A DNA stretch of 32,780 bases from positions 1 through 32,780 of IMG/VR virus record IMGVR_UViG_3300030110_003900, one strand, 5' to 3'. The notes below the pieces were generated by a model. The model saw only the letters and a program-made list of their open reading frames with translations, was not told the DNA's origin and searched no databases. Made by a program: the position numbers and the translations under genes. This DNA comes from a virus. This document shows positions 1-9,137 of the stretch, in pieces; the stretch's first letter is position 1, and each line of letters begins with the position of its first letter.

Positions 1-1
1 T

Positions 2-3000
2 GATTTGCATATAATAGCAGGGGGACCAAAAATTTATCTACAAGATAATACAGATGATGATGATCAAGCTATTATATTTAGAAATAATGCTGGGGTTGAT
101 GATTATAAAATAACAACTCAAGATTTTACAGGTTCAGGAGCAGGAGATGGAATGTTTATAGGATCAGAAAATGCAGATCAAGTAGCACTTGTTACAAATG
201 ACACTATAGCTTTAACTATAGATACTTCACAAAATACAACTTTTGCAGGTTCAATTACTGGCAAAGATAATGGTATTATTATTGATAGTCTTAGTGGATC
301 ATTTGGAAGAATACACGGTACATCTTCTATATTTTTAGGCGGAGGTAGCACTACTCAAGTACAACTTTCTGGTAATATAATGCCAGACGGCAATAATTCA
401 CGTTCTTTAGGTACTAGTAGTAGATATTGGTCAGAAACATATACAAGTGGTGTTACAAGTGGCGGTAATATTGTTATTAATTCAAATACACCTGTTCTTA
501 CATTAGGTGTAATTAATAGTTCAACTGGTAATGCTAAAGTTCAGTTTTATAGTAAAAATAGTGGAACATCTAATGGCTACGCTGTGCAATATAATAAAGA
601 TACTGGTATTGATAGACTAGAATTTATTGATGGTAGCGGAACTGCTAATATTAAATTTAATAATGGTGGTACAGCAGAATTTGCAGGCAGCGTAACAGCC
701 TCTACAATTAATACAGGGCAAGGCGCTACAGAGGTTCATTTAATGAATCAAAATCTTAGGACAACTGATGATGTAACATTTGATGATTTAACAGTTACAG
801 GTAATTTAACTATTACAGGTGATATTAATTCTTATAATGTTACAGACCTAGATATAACAGACAAAACAATTACATTAGGTAAAGGACAAGATGAGGGACA
901 CTCTGGGGGTTCAGGATTAATTGTAGATGGTTCTAGTGCAAGTATACTTTGGGATGAATCTAACGATACGTGGGATTTTAATAAAGGAATTTATATTACT
1001 GGTAATGATGGGAATGTTAATTTAGATGGTAATGCAGCAATTATATTTGATAATACAAATAATAATAATGGGTGGTATATTAGAAATGGCGGTAGCAATG
1101 CTGCTACTTTACAATTTGGATTAGGTACTAGTCCAGGCTCTAATATTAAACACACTTTTGCTGGCGATGGTTCTGTAACTTTTGCTACTTATGTAAATGC
1201 TGCAACTGGATTTAGAATGGCATCAGGGCAAGCAATAGATTTTGTTAGTACAAATATTGGTTATAATTCTATAGAAAGAAACACATCAGTAGGTGGTTTG
1301 CAAATTAACACTGGTGATTCTGCGTCAATGAATATATTAGATAATGGTAATGTAGGGGTTGGAGTTTCTTCGCCTAGTTATAAATTAGATGTTTATGATG
1401 ATAGTACAAGTGGCGTTGTGCGTGTAAAAAATTCAGCAAACGGTAGAGATACTTTAAGATCAGAAAATGCAGCTGGAACTAGAACATTTAATATTGGTAA
1501 TGACGCTAATGGTCACGGTATAGTTATAGTAAGAGGATCAGGTGGTACAACCACTAATTATATAGCCGGTAATGGTGCTTCATATTTTAACGCAGGTAAT
1601 GTTGGAATAGGAGCTACTTCGCCTGGCCAAAAATTAGAAGTAGCTGGTAGAGTTAGGGTTACTACTGATCCAACAATAGAATTTTATGAGTCATCTAGTA
1701 AAAGAGGTGGTATTCAATGGGATTTAACAAATGATTATACAAATATATTTGCTGTTGGGGGTAATATAAGATTTGATATTGGTGGACAAAAATTATTAAT
1801 AGAAAGCGCTACATCAACTTTTGAAACAGACATTGTTGTTAATAGTGCTGATTTAAAGTTACGAAATACTGGAACTGGGAATGCTTATATTAAAGCATAC
1901 GCTGCAGGAACTGGTGCAGCAGGTTTATATATAGATGCTGTTAATGGTGACGGCGCAGGTAGTGATTATTTTTCACTTAGACAATTAGATAGTAAAGCTA
2001 TTGAGTTTAACGCTAGAACAGGAACTGGTAATACTGTATTTTATTCTAAAGGTGTTTTAAATCTTACACAAAATGGTGCTAATTCAACTTTTGCAGGTAA
2101 TGTAGAATCACAAGACACTTTTATTTTAAATTATGGTGGAAGTGGTAATAAATGGCAACAGTTATTTGATGGTTCTAATAATTGGAATTTAAGATATTAT
2201 AATGGTAGTAGCTGGAGTTCTAATTATTTAAATATATCTACCTCTGGTGATGCAACTTTTGCTGGGAAAATTACTGCAGGAAAAGGTGTTAATTATACAG
2301 GTGGTACTATAGCTCAAGCAACAACTGTATTGCATACAAATAACATAGTATATAATATAGGTGGTTCAAATGGTATAATATTATCAAATGCTGATTACAG
2401 CGATAGATATTATATAACAAACGCAGATCATAGGTGGGAAGTTGGGAGCGCTGATGCAATGAGACTTAACTCAACAGGGTTAGGTATTGGAACAACAAAT
2501 CCTGAAAATAAATTACACATATTAACATCAACCTCAGATACCACTCAACAATTACTTATACAAAATGGTAGCACTGGTGATGCAGCTATTAAGTTTAATA
2601 TTTCAGGTGATACTTATTCATTTGGTATTGATAATAGTGATTCAGATAAATTTAAATTATCCGCAGGAAATTTAGGCACGAATGATAGAATAACTGTAGA
2701 TTCAAGTGGTCTTGTTGGTATTGGAACCGCATCGCCTACATATAAATTGAGTGTACCAAGTGGTGGCATAGAGGCTGGTGGTAAAATAACATATTCAAAA
2801 AGCGCCGGTTCATTAAACGCAACTGGTTATGCAGTAGCGGGAATAACAGCGGCTGCAAATGGTAATGGAGCTTCATGTGGATTTACATTTACATGCTTTG
2901 GGCACACAGGGGCATATCAAAGAATAGTTTATTCTTGTTATAATGGCGCTGGAACATGGTATGCTAAAAAAGTTATAGATGAAGGTACTAATCAGCTAGA

Positions 3001-3127
3001 CGTAGCTGCATCAGCAAATGGTTCTACAATTACATTTACATTTAAAGCAACGTCATCAACCATGAGTTATACACCAAGAGTAACAGTAGAAGCAACAGGT
3101 CATAATATAAATTCAACTTACGCATAA
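2..3127 (+). CDS. Tail fibre-type protein, 5'-partial
   Basis: Long repetitive beta-rich protein, very likely a tail fibre or other host-recognition fibre. The reading frame is open to the left edge (codon GAT at 2-4). The TTG at 5 is only the first possible start in view, so the true start lies upstream; at least 1041 residues are visible. It is rich in Gly, Asn, Thr and Ser with almost no charged clusters, and it carries repeated TFAG-type turns and four copies of a GIGxxSPxxKLxV-type motif, a pattern familiar from phage fibre and appendage proteins. The last ~100 residues differ: they include three Cys (SCGFTFTCFG and YSCYN) and probably form a C-terminal trimerising or receptor-binding domain. 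A block near residues 260-335 is shared with the next gene. Only three bases separate the two genes, so they are probably co-transcribed. No enzymatic site or S74 autoprotease signature was recognised. Confidence 0.8.
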   Translation, partial: DLHIIAGGPKIYLQDNTDDDDQAIIFRNNAGVDDYKITTQDFTGSGAGDGMFIGSENADQVALVTNDTIALTIDTSQNTTFAGSITGKDNGIIIDSLSGSFGRIHGTSSIFLGGGSTTQVQLSGNIMPDGNNSRSLGTSSRYWSETYTSGVTSGGNIVINSNTPVLTLGVINSSTGNAKVQFYSKNSGTSNGYAVQYNKDTGIDRLEFIDGSGTANIKFNNGGTAEFAGSVTASTINTGQGATEVHLMNQNLRTTDDVTFDDLTVTGNLTITGDINSYNVTDLDITDKTITLGKGQDEGHSGGSGLIVDGSSASILWDESNDTWDFNKGIYITGNDGNVNLDGNAAIIFDNTNNNNGWYIRNGGSNAATLQFGLGTSPGSNIKHTFAGDGSVTFATYVNAATGFRMASGQAIDFVSTNIGYNSIERNTSVGGLQINTGDSASMNILDNGNVGVGVSSPSYKLDVYDDSTSGVVRVKNSANGRDTLRSENAAGTRTFNIGNDANGHGIVIVRGSGGTTTNYIAGNGASYFNAGNVGIGATSPGQKLEVAGRVRVTTDPTIEFYESSSKRGGIQWDLTNDYTNIFAVGGNIRFDIGGQKLLIESATSTFETDIVVNSADLKLRNTGTGNAYIKAYAAGTGAAGLYIDAVNGDGAGSDYFSLRQLDSKAIEFNARTGTGNTVFYSKGVLNLTQNGANSTFAGNVESQDTFILNYGGSGNKWQQLFDGSNNWNLRYYNGSSWSSNYLNISTSGDATFAGKITAGKGVNYTGGTIAQATTVLHTNNIVYNIGGSNGIILSNADYSDRYYITNADHRWEVGSADAMRLNSTGLGIGTTNPENKLHILTSTSDTTQQLLIQNGSTGDAAIKFNISGDTYSFGIDNSDSDKFKLSAGNLGTNDRITVDSSGLVGIGTASPTYKLSVPSGGIEAGGKITYSKSAGSLNATGYAVAGITAAANGNGASCGFTFTCFGHTGAYQRIVYSCYNGAGTWYAKKVIDEGTNQLDVAASANGSTITFTFKATSSTMSYTPRVTVEATGHNINSTYA
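782..1010 (+). repeat. Fibre module shared with second fibre gene (copy 1)
   Basis: This encodes a module with the core TGDINSYNVTDLDITDKTIT, followed by LGKGQ, a short variable Gly/Ser linker, then a LW-D/N-F-N segment. The same order recurs in the downstream fibre gene at 4524-4755 (core TGDINSVSVTDLDVTDKTIT). Similarity is strong in protein and looser in DNA. It is probably a shared shaft or branch-point module. Confidence 0.65.
1349..2755 (+). repeat. Four dispersed GIG-SP-KL fibre motifs
   Basis: Four copies of a ~15-residue motif of the form (N)VGIGxxSPxxKLxV are encoded at about 1349-1393, 1598-1642, 2479-2520 and 2711-2755. Examples are GVGVSSPSYKLDV and GIGTASPTYKLSV. A fifth, GIGHTAPNKKLVI, lies in the next fibre gene at about 5810-5852. 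The copies are similar in protein but diverged in DNA, so they are old structural repeats and not fresh duplications. Each probably caps one beta-module of the fibre shaft. Confidence 0.6.
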
Positions 3128-3130
3128 GAT

Positions 3131-6100
3131 ATGGCAGAAATTAAAAGATTATCAACCGAATTACAAGTAAAAGATAAATTACTAGATACAAGCGGAGATG
3201 CGGGAACCAGTGGACAAGTATTAAGTTCTACAGGTACTGGTACTAATTGGATTACACTTACTAGCGCTCAAACAACTGGGGCTACATTTACTGGAAATAT
3301 AAATATAGATGAGCAATCTTTATATTTTTATAATGCTAGTGATAATTACTGGAGAGTACAAAATAATTCTGCTGGTAAATTAGTTTTTAAACAAGCCACT
3401 ACTCAAAGAGGTATATGGTCTAGCGGTGAATTAGAATTAACTAATAATTTAATTGTTAGCGGCGGAACTTTACAATTAGGCAGCGATGTTACTTTATTTA
3501 GAGACGGTGCTAATATACTTAGAACAGATGATGTTTTACATGCTAATGGACATATACACGTTGGTGGGGCATCTGGAGGTGGAAATATATATAATAGATC
3601 AGACACTAGTAATTATATTGGGTTTTCTTCAAATGCTATAGCTTTTTCTAAAGATGCAACTTTTGCTGGTAGTGTTGATGTGAATGGTAGTGAAATAACA
3701 GTTGGCACAAATAACTCAAGATTTGCTGAAAATAATTTAAGATTTAAAAGCTCTGGAGCAGCTTATATAGATCACAATACAACTGGGCAATCGTTTATAT
3801 TTAGAACATCTACAAGCTCAAGCTTAGATACAACAGCTTTAACACTAACAAACGCTGGTAACGCAACTTTTGCAGGTGGTATATCAGCTCCAAGCTCATT
3901 GAATTTTACCGCGAATACTGCAATAATAAAAGTAGGCAGCTCTTGGAATACCGGTAAATTTCAATTCTTAAATGGGGCAACTACAGCTATAGAGTTTGAT
4001 ATTCCAAATAATAGAATAAAAAATAATCTTGGAAAATATTTAACAGCATCTAGCGGAACAGGTCAATTTGGTTCTTTTGATAATCAGAGTATGTCTTTAG
4101 TGACTAACAATACTGCAAGACTTACTATTAACACTTCTGGTGATGCAACTTTTTCAGGCAATGTATTAGTGCCGAGCGGGTATGTTGGTAGAGATTCTCA
4201 TAATCGCATAAATTTTGATACTGATGATAGTATTATATTTAGAGTGGCTGATACATATAGGGTTAGGTTTGATAGTGGTGCATTTTTACCTTATGCAGAT
4301 AGCAGTTATAATTTAGGTAGTGATGCTAAAAGATGGGCAAGTGTATACATTGATACTTTATCTACGTCATCAGTTATAACAGCTAGTGGAAATGTAAGAC
4401 TTCAATCTACTTTACAAGTATTAAACAAAGCACAAACATCTTATATAAACCTAGCAGCTAGAGACACAAGTGGTAGTGAAGTTGTATATAATTTATCAAA
4501 TTTAGGCACTGCAACTTTTGCAGGTGATGTTACAGTTGGTGGTGACTTAAATATAACTGGAGATATAAATTCTGTTAGTGTTACTGATTTAGATGTAACA
4601 GATAAAACTATAACAGTTGGTAAAGGGCAAACAGCTGCTAATTCTGCTGGGTCAGGTATTGCAGTTGAAAGAACAGACTCTACAAATCCATCATTATTAT
4701 GGAATCAATCAACTAGTAGATTTGATTTTAATACAGGTTTAACTGTAACTGGACAATTACACACAACTGGTTCTGTTTATGCAAAAGGTTCTTTATTTGT
4801 TAAAGATACAGATGGTACTAATAATCATATACAAGCAAGATCTAATGGTACTGAAGGATTTTTAACAGTTACCAATGGTAGTAACTGGGGATTCATTGTT
4901 AGAGGACCTGGTAATGATCCTAGAATAGGTGCCTACCACGGTGGAACTTTAAAAATAGAAGGTTTTCATAGTTCAGATGGAGCCACAGGGTCTAATGCTA
5001 TTGATTTTGCTCAATTCCAATTTGGCAATGATCATTTCCAAATGAACGCCGCTACATCTACTTTTGCAGGTGAGTTATATATACCAGGTTATATAAACCA
5101 TGCTGGTGATTCTGGGACTGCAATTGGATTTGATGCTGATGATGTTATAAGATTAAAAACGGCTAGTTCAACAGCAATGCAAATTGATTCAAGCCAAAAT
5201 GTAAAAGTTGTAGCTGGTAAGTTACAAATTAGTGGTGATAATGATCATTTTGTAGAACTTGTACAAAGTGGTAATGGTGATTTTACTATAGATGCCCCAG
5301 ATGATATTAGGTTAGACGCAGGGGGTGGCGATATAGTATTAAGAGCAGGTGGTACAGAATTTTCGCGACTAACATTTAATAATCCAGGTTTACATGTTCA
5401 AGCTACACAAACAAATGCTAGTATATATTTAACACCAAATGGAACAGGTAATGTATATGCAAGTACAGATACATTTATTGTAAGTGCCTACGAAAACGAG
5501 ACTGCTAAAATATTATTAAGAACAGACGAGAGTGATGATAATGGAGATGATTGGTATATAACTAATGAATTAAATAATGACTTAACATTTAAAAATGATA
5601 GAACAGGTTCACAATTAGCAAATTTAACAATTACACCTCAATCACCTTCTTCAAGCTCAATTGCAACTTTTGCAGGTAATGTAACTGTTACAAATAATTT
5701 AACAGCAAATTTACTTTACACTGATTTTGTACAAACAAGAAACGGCGCTAAAATAGACTTTAGACATCAAGACGGCTCCGTTATTATGATGATAGATACT
5801 GATGATGCAAGAGTTGGTATTGGACATACAGCGCCTAATAAAAAATTAGTTATTAAATCTAGTGGTGCAGATGATGGTATAAATTTAAGAAGAAATTCTA
5901 ATGATGCTGTAATAGCTACTGTTATTGAAACTGGCAGCGGAGACGGTGCTTTACTTTTAGCATCAAATTCAGGCTCAACAACATCATTGCTAAGAGGTAC
6001 TGGAACCAGCTATATCAATAGTGGTACTTTTTATGTTGGGCAATCTTCAGATTATTTTGGCGGAAATACAAACATTCAATTAAATTCTGGTTCATCTAGT

Positions 6101-8110
6101 AAAAACGTAGGTATAAGAAGTAATATATTATACCTATATTCTCACGGTAATAATAGCACATCTAAATTAATATTTGGAGATGGTAGCGCTAACTTTGGAT
6201 TATTTTCTAATGATACTGAATTTGCGCTATATAATTACGGTACCGCAACAAACTCCCTTGTAGTAAATAGGAGTACTAATGCAGCAACTTTTATAGCAAG
6301 TGTTCATTTAGATAGTGACTCAGCTCAACTGCAGTTTGGCGATGACAATGACATGCAGGTTTATCATAACGGTGCCTCTGGCCATATTGTTAATGGCACG
6401 GGTGATTTAATATTCAGAAACAATACAGATGATGGACGTATTAGATTCCAGTGTGATAATGGTTCTGGCGGGTATGCTTCATATTTTGATTTGCAGGGGT
6501 CACAAGCTAATAGCTCAAGAGTATATACAAATTGGTATGATAATTCTGTAATAACTCTCGGTAATGGCTTAGACACACAGCTATATCATGACGGTACAGA
6601 TACTATTTTTTATCATCAAACAGGTGATTTAATTTTTAAACAAGCTTCAGATAATAACGATATAATATTTCAAAATGATGATGGCTCAGGTGGCTTAACT
6701 CAATATTTTAGATTAGATGGTGGAACAATAAAATCAATTTTTAGCAAACCAGTACAATTTATTGATAGTACAAAACTTTTTATAGGTTCTTCAAATGACT
6801 TAGAAATATTTCACGATAGTTCAAATACTTATATTGAAAACTATACAGGAAATTTTATTTTCACACAAGCACTTGATGATGGCGATATGATATTTAAATG
6901 CGACAATGGAAGTGGAGGTACAACTGAATATTTTAGATTAGATGGTGGCGCAGAATATATAAGCATACAAAAAAACACGGTACATCCAGATTCTGTTTAT
7001 ACTTATTGGGGTGATGCTAATGATTTTTATATAGGTCATGATTCTAATAATACAAATTTAATAAATAGTACAGGGCATTTATATATTGCAAATTACGCCA
7101 ATGATAGTGATATAATTTTTCAATCTGATGATGGTAGTGGAGGAGTTGAAAATTATATACAAATTGATGGTAGTGAGGGAAGAACAACATTTAATAAAAC
7201 TATAAGATTAAATGATAACGCACAATTGCAAATTGGTAGTTCCAATGATGCTTATATAATGCATAATGGTACACATACATATTTTGTTAACGGTGTAGGT
7301 AATTTAGAAATAACAAATGACACAAATGATGGTGATATTATATTTAGCACAGATGATGGTTCTGGAGGAGTTACACAATATTATAGAATTGATGGCGGAG
7401 CAAGCTTAAATGTATTTAATAAAGATATTTTCTTAGCTGACAATAAAAAAGCTTTATTTGGTAGCAATAGCGATTTACAAATATACCATGACGGAAGTGA
7501 TTCTTATATTAAAGATGCAGGCACAGGTAATCTTTTTATACAAGCAGCAGCTAATGTTCAGATAGAGAGCTCTACATCAGGCGAAAATATGGCTGTATTT
7601 AACGAAAATAGTGCTGTTGAATTATATTACAATAATAGTAAAAAGTTTGAAACAACAAATACTGGTATAAACGTAAATGGAGATATAGCTGATAGGAATA
7701 TACCTTGTATTATAAATACTGGGTGGGGTGATGATTCTTCAACTACTAGCAATATAATGGTTCCACTAGGTAACACGGTTGATGATGTTAGCACAGGTGC
7801 AATGGACGGTGAACATACATTTGTTGCTCCTTATGCTGGTAAGATTGTAAAAATAATAATGAAAAATACTAACGGCTCACTTAGTACAAGTTTTACAACA
7901 GAATTAAAATATTATAAAAACGGCTCTAGCACAGCAACAAGTGGGGAATTAACAGCATCGAGTAGCGCAATAACATGGGCTCCAACATCAAGCAATACTT
8001 TTGCTGCTGGCGATGAAATTAATATACTCTATCAAAAAAGTGCTGGCTCTAAATATTGGAGAGAAGTTTCAATGACAATAGTAATAGAATTAACAGATTA
8101 CGATATATAA
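3131..8110 (+). CDS. Large tail fibre-type protein (1659 aa)
   Basis: Second large repetitive fibre protein, complete from ATG to TAA. The N-terminus (MAEIKRLSTELQVKDKLLDT) looks like a short attachment region. The middle has many TFAG-type beta modules, one GIGHTAP-KL motif, and a module shared with the upstream fibre. Residues ~1066-1478 are six tandem ~75-residue repeats with a core of YHDG, then GDLIF, DGDIIF, DDGSGG and YFRLDGG. From about D1521 the sequence changes to a compact domain (FVAPYAGKIVKI, then AAGDEINILYQ, then a terminal strand) resembling C1q/TNF-like jelly-roll trimer heads; this is a likely receptor-binding tip. It lies three bases after one gene and three before the next, with the same TAAGATATGG junction at both ends. 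The fold of the tip is inferred by eye. Confidence 0.82.
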   Translation: MAEIKRLSTELQVKDKLLDTSGDAGTSGQVLSSTGTGTNWITLTSAQTTGATFTGNINIDEQSLYFYNASDNYWRVQNNSAGKLVFKQATTQRGIWSSGELELTNNLIVSGGTLQLGSDVTLFRDGANILRTDDVLHANGHIHVGGASGGGNIYNRSDTSNYIGFSSNAIAFSKDATFAGSVDVNGSEITVGTNNSRFAENNLRFKSSGAAYIDHNTTGQSFIFRTSTSSSLDTTALTLTNAGNATFAGGISAPSSLNFTANTAIIKVGSSWNTGKFQFLNGATTAIEFDIPNNRIKNNLGKYLTASSGTGQFGSFDNQSMSLVTNNTARLTINTSGDATFSGNVLVPSGYVGRDSHNRINFDTDDSIIFRVADTYRVRFDSGAFLPYADSSYNLGSDAKRWASVYIDTLSTSSVITASGNVRLQSTLQVLNKAQTSYINLAARDTSGSEVVYNLSNLGTATFAGDVTVGGDLNITGDINSVSVTDLDVTDKTITVGKGQTAANSAGSGIAVERTDSTNPSLLWNQSTSRFDFNTGLTVTGQLHTTGSVYAKGSLFVKDTDGTNNHIQARSNGTEGFLTVTNGSNWGFIVRGPGNDPRIGAYHGGTLKIEGFHSSDGATGSNAIDFAQFQFGNDHFQMNAATSTFAGELYIPGYINHAGDSGTAIGFDADDVIRLKTASSTAMQIDSSQNVKVVAGKLQISGDNDHFVELVQSGNGDFTIDAPDDIRLDAGGGDIVLRAGGTEFSRLTFNNPGLHVQATQTNASIYLTPNGTGNVYASTDTFIVSAYENETAKILLRTDESDDNGDDWYITNELNNDLTFKNDRTGSQLANLTITPQSPSSSSIATFAGNVTVTNNLTANLLYTDFVQTRNGAKIDFRHQDGSVIMMIDTDDARVGIGHTAPNKKLVIKSSGADDGINLRRNSNDAVIATVIETGSGDGALLLASNSGSTTSLLRGTGTSYINSGTFYVGQSSDYFGGNTNIQLNSGSSSKNVGIRSNILYLYSHGNNSTSKLIFGDGSANFGLFSNDTEFALYNYGTATNSLVVNRSTNAATFIASVHLDSDSAQLQFGDDNDMQVYHNGASGHIVNGTGDLIFRNNTDDGRIRFQCDNGSGGYASYFDLQGSQANSSRVYTNWYDNSVITLGNGLDTQLYHDGTDTIFYHQTGDLIFKQASDNNDIIFQNDDGSGGLTQYFRLDGGTIKSIFSKPVQFIDSTKLFIGSSNDLEIFHDSSNTYIENYTGNFIFTQALDDGDMIFKCDNGSGGTTEYFRLDGGAEYISIQKNTVHPDSVYTYWGDANDFYIGHDSNNTNLINSTGHLYIANYANDSDIIFQSDDGSGGVENYIQIDGSEGRTTFNKTIRLNDNAQLQIGSSNDAYIMHNGTHTYFVNGVGNLEITNDTNDGDIIFSTDDGSGGVTQYYRIDGGASLNVFNKDIFLADNKKALFGSNSDLQIYHDGSDSYIKDAGTGNLFIQAAANVQIESSTSGENMAVFNENSAVELYYNNSKKFETTNTGINVNGDIADRNIPCIINTGWGDDSSTTSNIMVPLGNTVDDVSTGAMDGEHTFVAPYAGKIVKIIMKNTNGSLSTSFTTELKYYKNGSSTATSGELTASSSAITWAPTSSNTFAAGDEINILYQKSAGSKYWREVSMTIVIELTDYDI
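4524..4755 (+). repeat. Fibre module shared with first fibre gene (copy 2)
   Basis: Second copy of the TGDINS-VTDLD-TDKTIT-GKGQ module found at 782-1010. After the linker both copies continue with SxLW(D/N)xSxxxxDFN. The neighbouring sequence on each side differs, which fits module exchange between the two adjacent genes. Confidence 0.65.
6326..7560 (+). repeat. Six tandem ~75-residue fibre repeats
   Basis: Six consecutive units of about 222-225 bases encode copies of a consensus running G-S-S-N-D-L-x-I-Y-H-D-G, then a GTGDLIF-like strand, NDGDIIF, DDGSGG and TQYFRLDGG. The first begins near Q1066 of the protein and the last is incomplete (to about residue 1478). Spacing is nearly constant, but DNA identity between units is only moderate, so they look like an old, selected structural array. 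Confidence 0.8.
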
Positions 8111-8113
8111 GAT

Positions 8114-8608
8114 ATGGGATATTGGGAAAATTTAAACACAGACAATTTAAATCTTAAAACTGACGGGGAAATTAAGTACGTAGACGGTGCTTTACAACTA
8201 GTTCCTTGGATGGAAGGATTAGACGATAATTTATATCAAGGATGTATTGACGATTTATTAAAAATGAATTGGGCAAATTACAAGTTATATTTAGTTGGTG
8301 GGCTTTTACAAGGCTGGAAAACAACTGATATAGATATTTGCATAACAGGTGAAATGGATGAAAATTTACCAGTTTTAATGAAAGCAGCAATGGAACTAGG
8401 TCCTTTTGATATGTATTATGTAAAGTCTTTAGACGATATAAAAGGAACAAGTAATAGAATATGGGAATTTGCAAAACCAGATTGTAAAGCACATGAGGGT
8501 GCCGCTAGATGGCATGGTCAATGGAAAGCTGATGGTATGTTCTGGATGACTGAAAAATTTGATCCCAAAGGTAGAACTTACGACAAAGAACCTTTAGCAT
8601 TAAATTAA
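8114..8608 (+). CDS. Nucleotidyltransferase-fold protein (putative)
   Basis: Protein of 164 residues. Residues 58-78 read as the signature of the polymerase-beta/MNT-type nucleotidyltransferase fold: hydrophobic strand, G62-G63, an 8-residue spacer, then D72-I-D74 in TTDIDICITG. A later strand, FDMYYV, offers D99 as the usual third acidic metal ligand. Known members transfer a nucleotide to RNA, small molecules or proteins; nothing here shows which. It is unusually rich in Trp (8), including a C-terminal run with RWHGQW and FWMTEKFDPKGR. It starts three bases after the large fibre gene, so it may belong to the fibre transcription unit, while a 66-base gap separates it from the next gene. Roles could include modification of a virion or host molecule. 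The fold call is moderate and the function is unknown. Confidence 0.5.
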   Translation: MGYWENLNTDNLNLKTDGEIKYVDGALQLVPWMEGLDDNLYQGCIDDLLKMNWANYKLYLVGGLLQGWKTTDIDICITGEMDENLPVLMKAAMELGPFDMYYVKSLDDIKGTSNRIWEFAKPDCKAHEGAARWHGQWKADGMFWMTEKFDPKGRTYDKEPLALN

Positions 8609-8618
8609 TAAAGTAAAA

Positions 8619-8637
8619 ATTACGTAAAATACGTAAT
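8619..8637. promoter_or_regulatory. Perfect 8-bp inverted repeat, candidate operator
   Basis: ATTACGTA-AAA-TACGTAAT is a perfect inverted repeat in the 66-base gap between two genes, 38 bases before the ATG at 8675. It is AT-rich and lacks a U-tract, so a protein-binding site fits better than a terminator. The right arm as AATACGTAAT recurs at 24558-24567, again just before a gene. Confidence 0.35.
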
Positions 8638-8674
8638 GATATAAACATAGTAATAACAATTAAAATTAAATTTT

Positions 8675-8941
8675 ATGACAAAGAAAACAGATGATTTAAA
8701 AATCACAGACGAAGAATTAAAACTAATTCAAGAAAAAGTACAAGAAATTAATAATTTGCAAATGCAAGTTGGTGGATTGGAAATTCAAAAACAGATGGGT
8801 GTAATGCAGGTTAATCAAGCGCAGGCTCAATTAGTAGAGTTGCAAAAAACACTTGAAGAGAAATATGGTAAAGTTTCAGTAAATTTAACTGATGGAACCA
8901 TAAAAGAGATTGAGGAAGATGAGGCTAATAAGGAAGATTAG
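8675..8941 (+). CDS. Small coiled-coil protein, unknown function
   Basis: An 88-residue, highly helical protein. Residues ~12-64 are a continuous heptad-like stretch rich in Leu, Gln, Glu and Lys (ELKLIQEKVQEINNLQMQV and onward), then a short beta-like tail, KYGKVSVNLTDGTI, and an acidic end. Small proteins of this layout are frequent near terminase and tail genes in marine phages, but I know no assigned function. Assembly factor or minor structural subunit are both possible. It follows the longest gap in this part of the window, which contains an inverted repeat, so it may be the first gene of a new transcript. Its 3' end overlaps the next gene by 23 bases if that gene starts at 8919. Confidence 0.7.
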   Translation: MTKKTDDLKITDEELKLIQEKVQEINNLQMQVGGLEIQKQMGVMQVNQAQAQLVELQKTLEEKYGKVSVNLTDGTIKEIEEDEANKED

Positions 8942-9137
8942 TATAGGGAGAGATTATAAAAATGATGCAATGCATTATTCTGTTGGACAAGAAGTATATG
9001 GTGGTCATACAATAGATTCAATTATTGAAGAAGATAATAAATTTTCTATTTTTATTAAAAAAAAGAACGAGGTTTTACCTTGGAAAGACTTTAATAAAAA
9101 TATGGCTGTAGCAGTTGAATACAATTTAGAATACTAA
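8919..9137 (+). CDS. Small protein of unknown function (72 aa)
   Basis: Small beta-rich protein with the segment ISIGRDYKNDAMHYSVGQEV followed by YGGHTIDSIIEE and a Lys-rich middle. I chose the ATG at 8919 over a TTG at 8910 because it is a standard start; an in-frame ATG at 8970 (MHYSVGQ) would remove the residues that look most conserved. The gene overlaps the previous one by 23 bases, and its TAA shares one base with the next ATG (TAATG at 9135-9139), so translation is probably coupled. No domain is recognised. Its position just upstream of the GroES-like and terminase genes suggests a morphogenesis role, but this is only context. Confidence 0.65.
   Translation: MRLIRKISIGRDYKNDAMHYSVGQEVYGGHTIDSIIEEDNKFSIFIKKKNEVLPWKDFNKNMAVAVEYNLEY

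Noticed and set aside
5-60. TTG at 5 as the true start of the first fibre gene
   Set aside because: The frame continues upstream to the window edge, the translation already reads as mid-fibre sequence, and no leader is visible.
8172-8492. 106-codon minus-strand open frame opposite the nucleotidyltransferase-like gene
   Set aside because: The composition is that of a reverse-strand shadow (Leu/Tyr-rich), no other minus-strand gene exists in the window, and the + strand frame has a catalytic motif.
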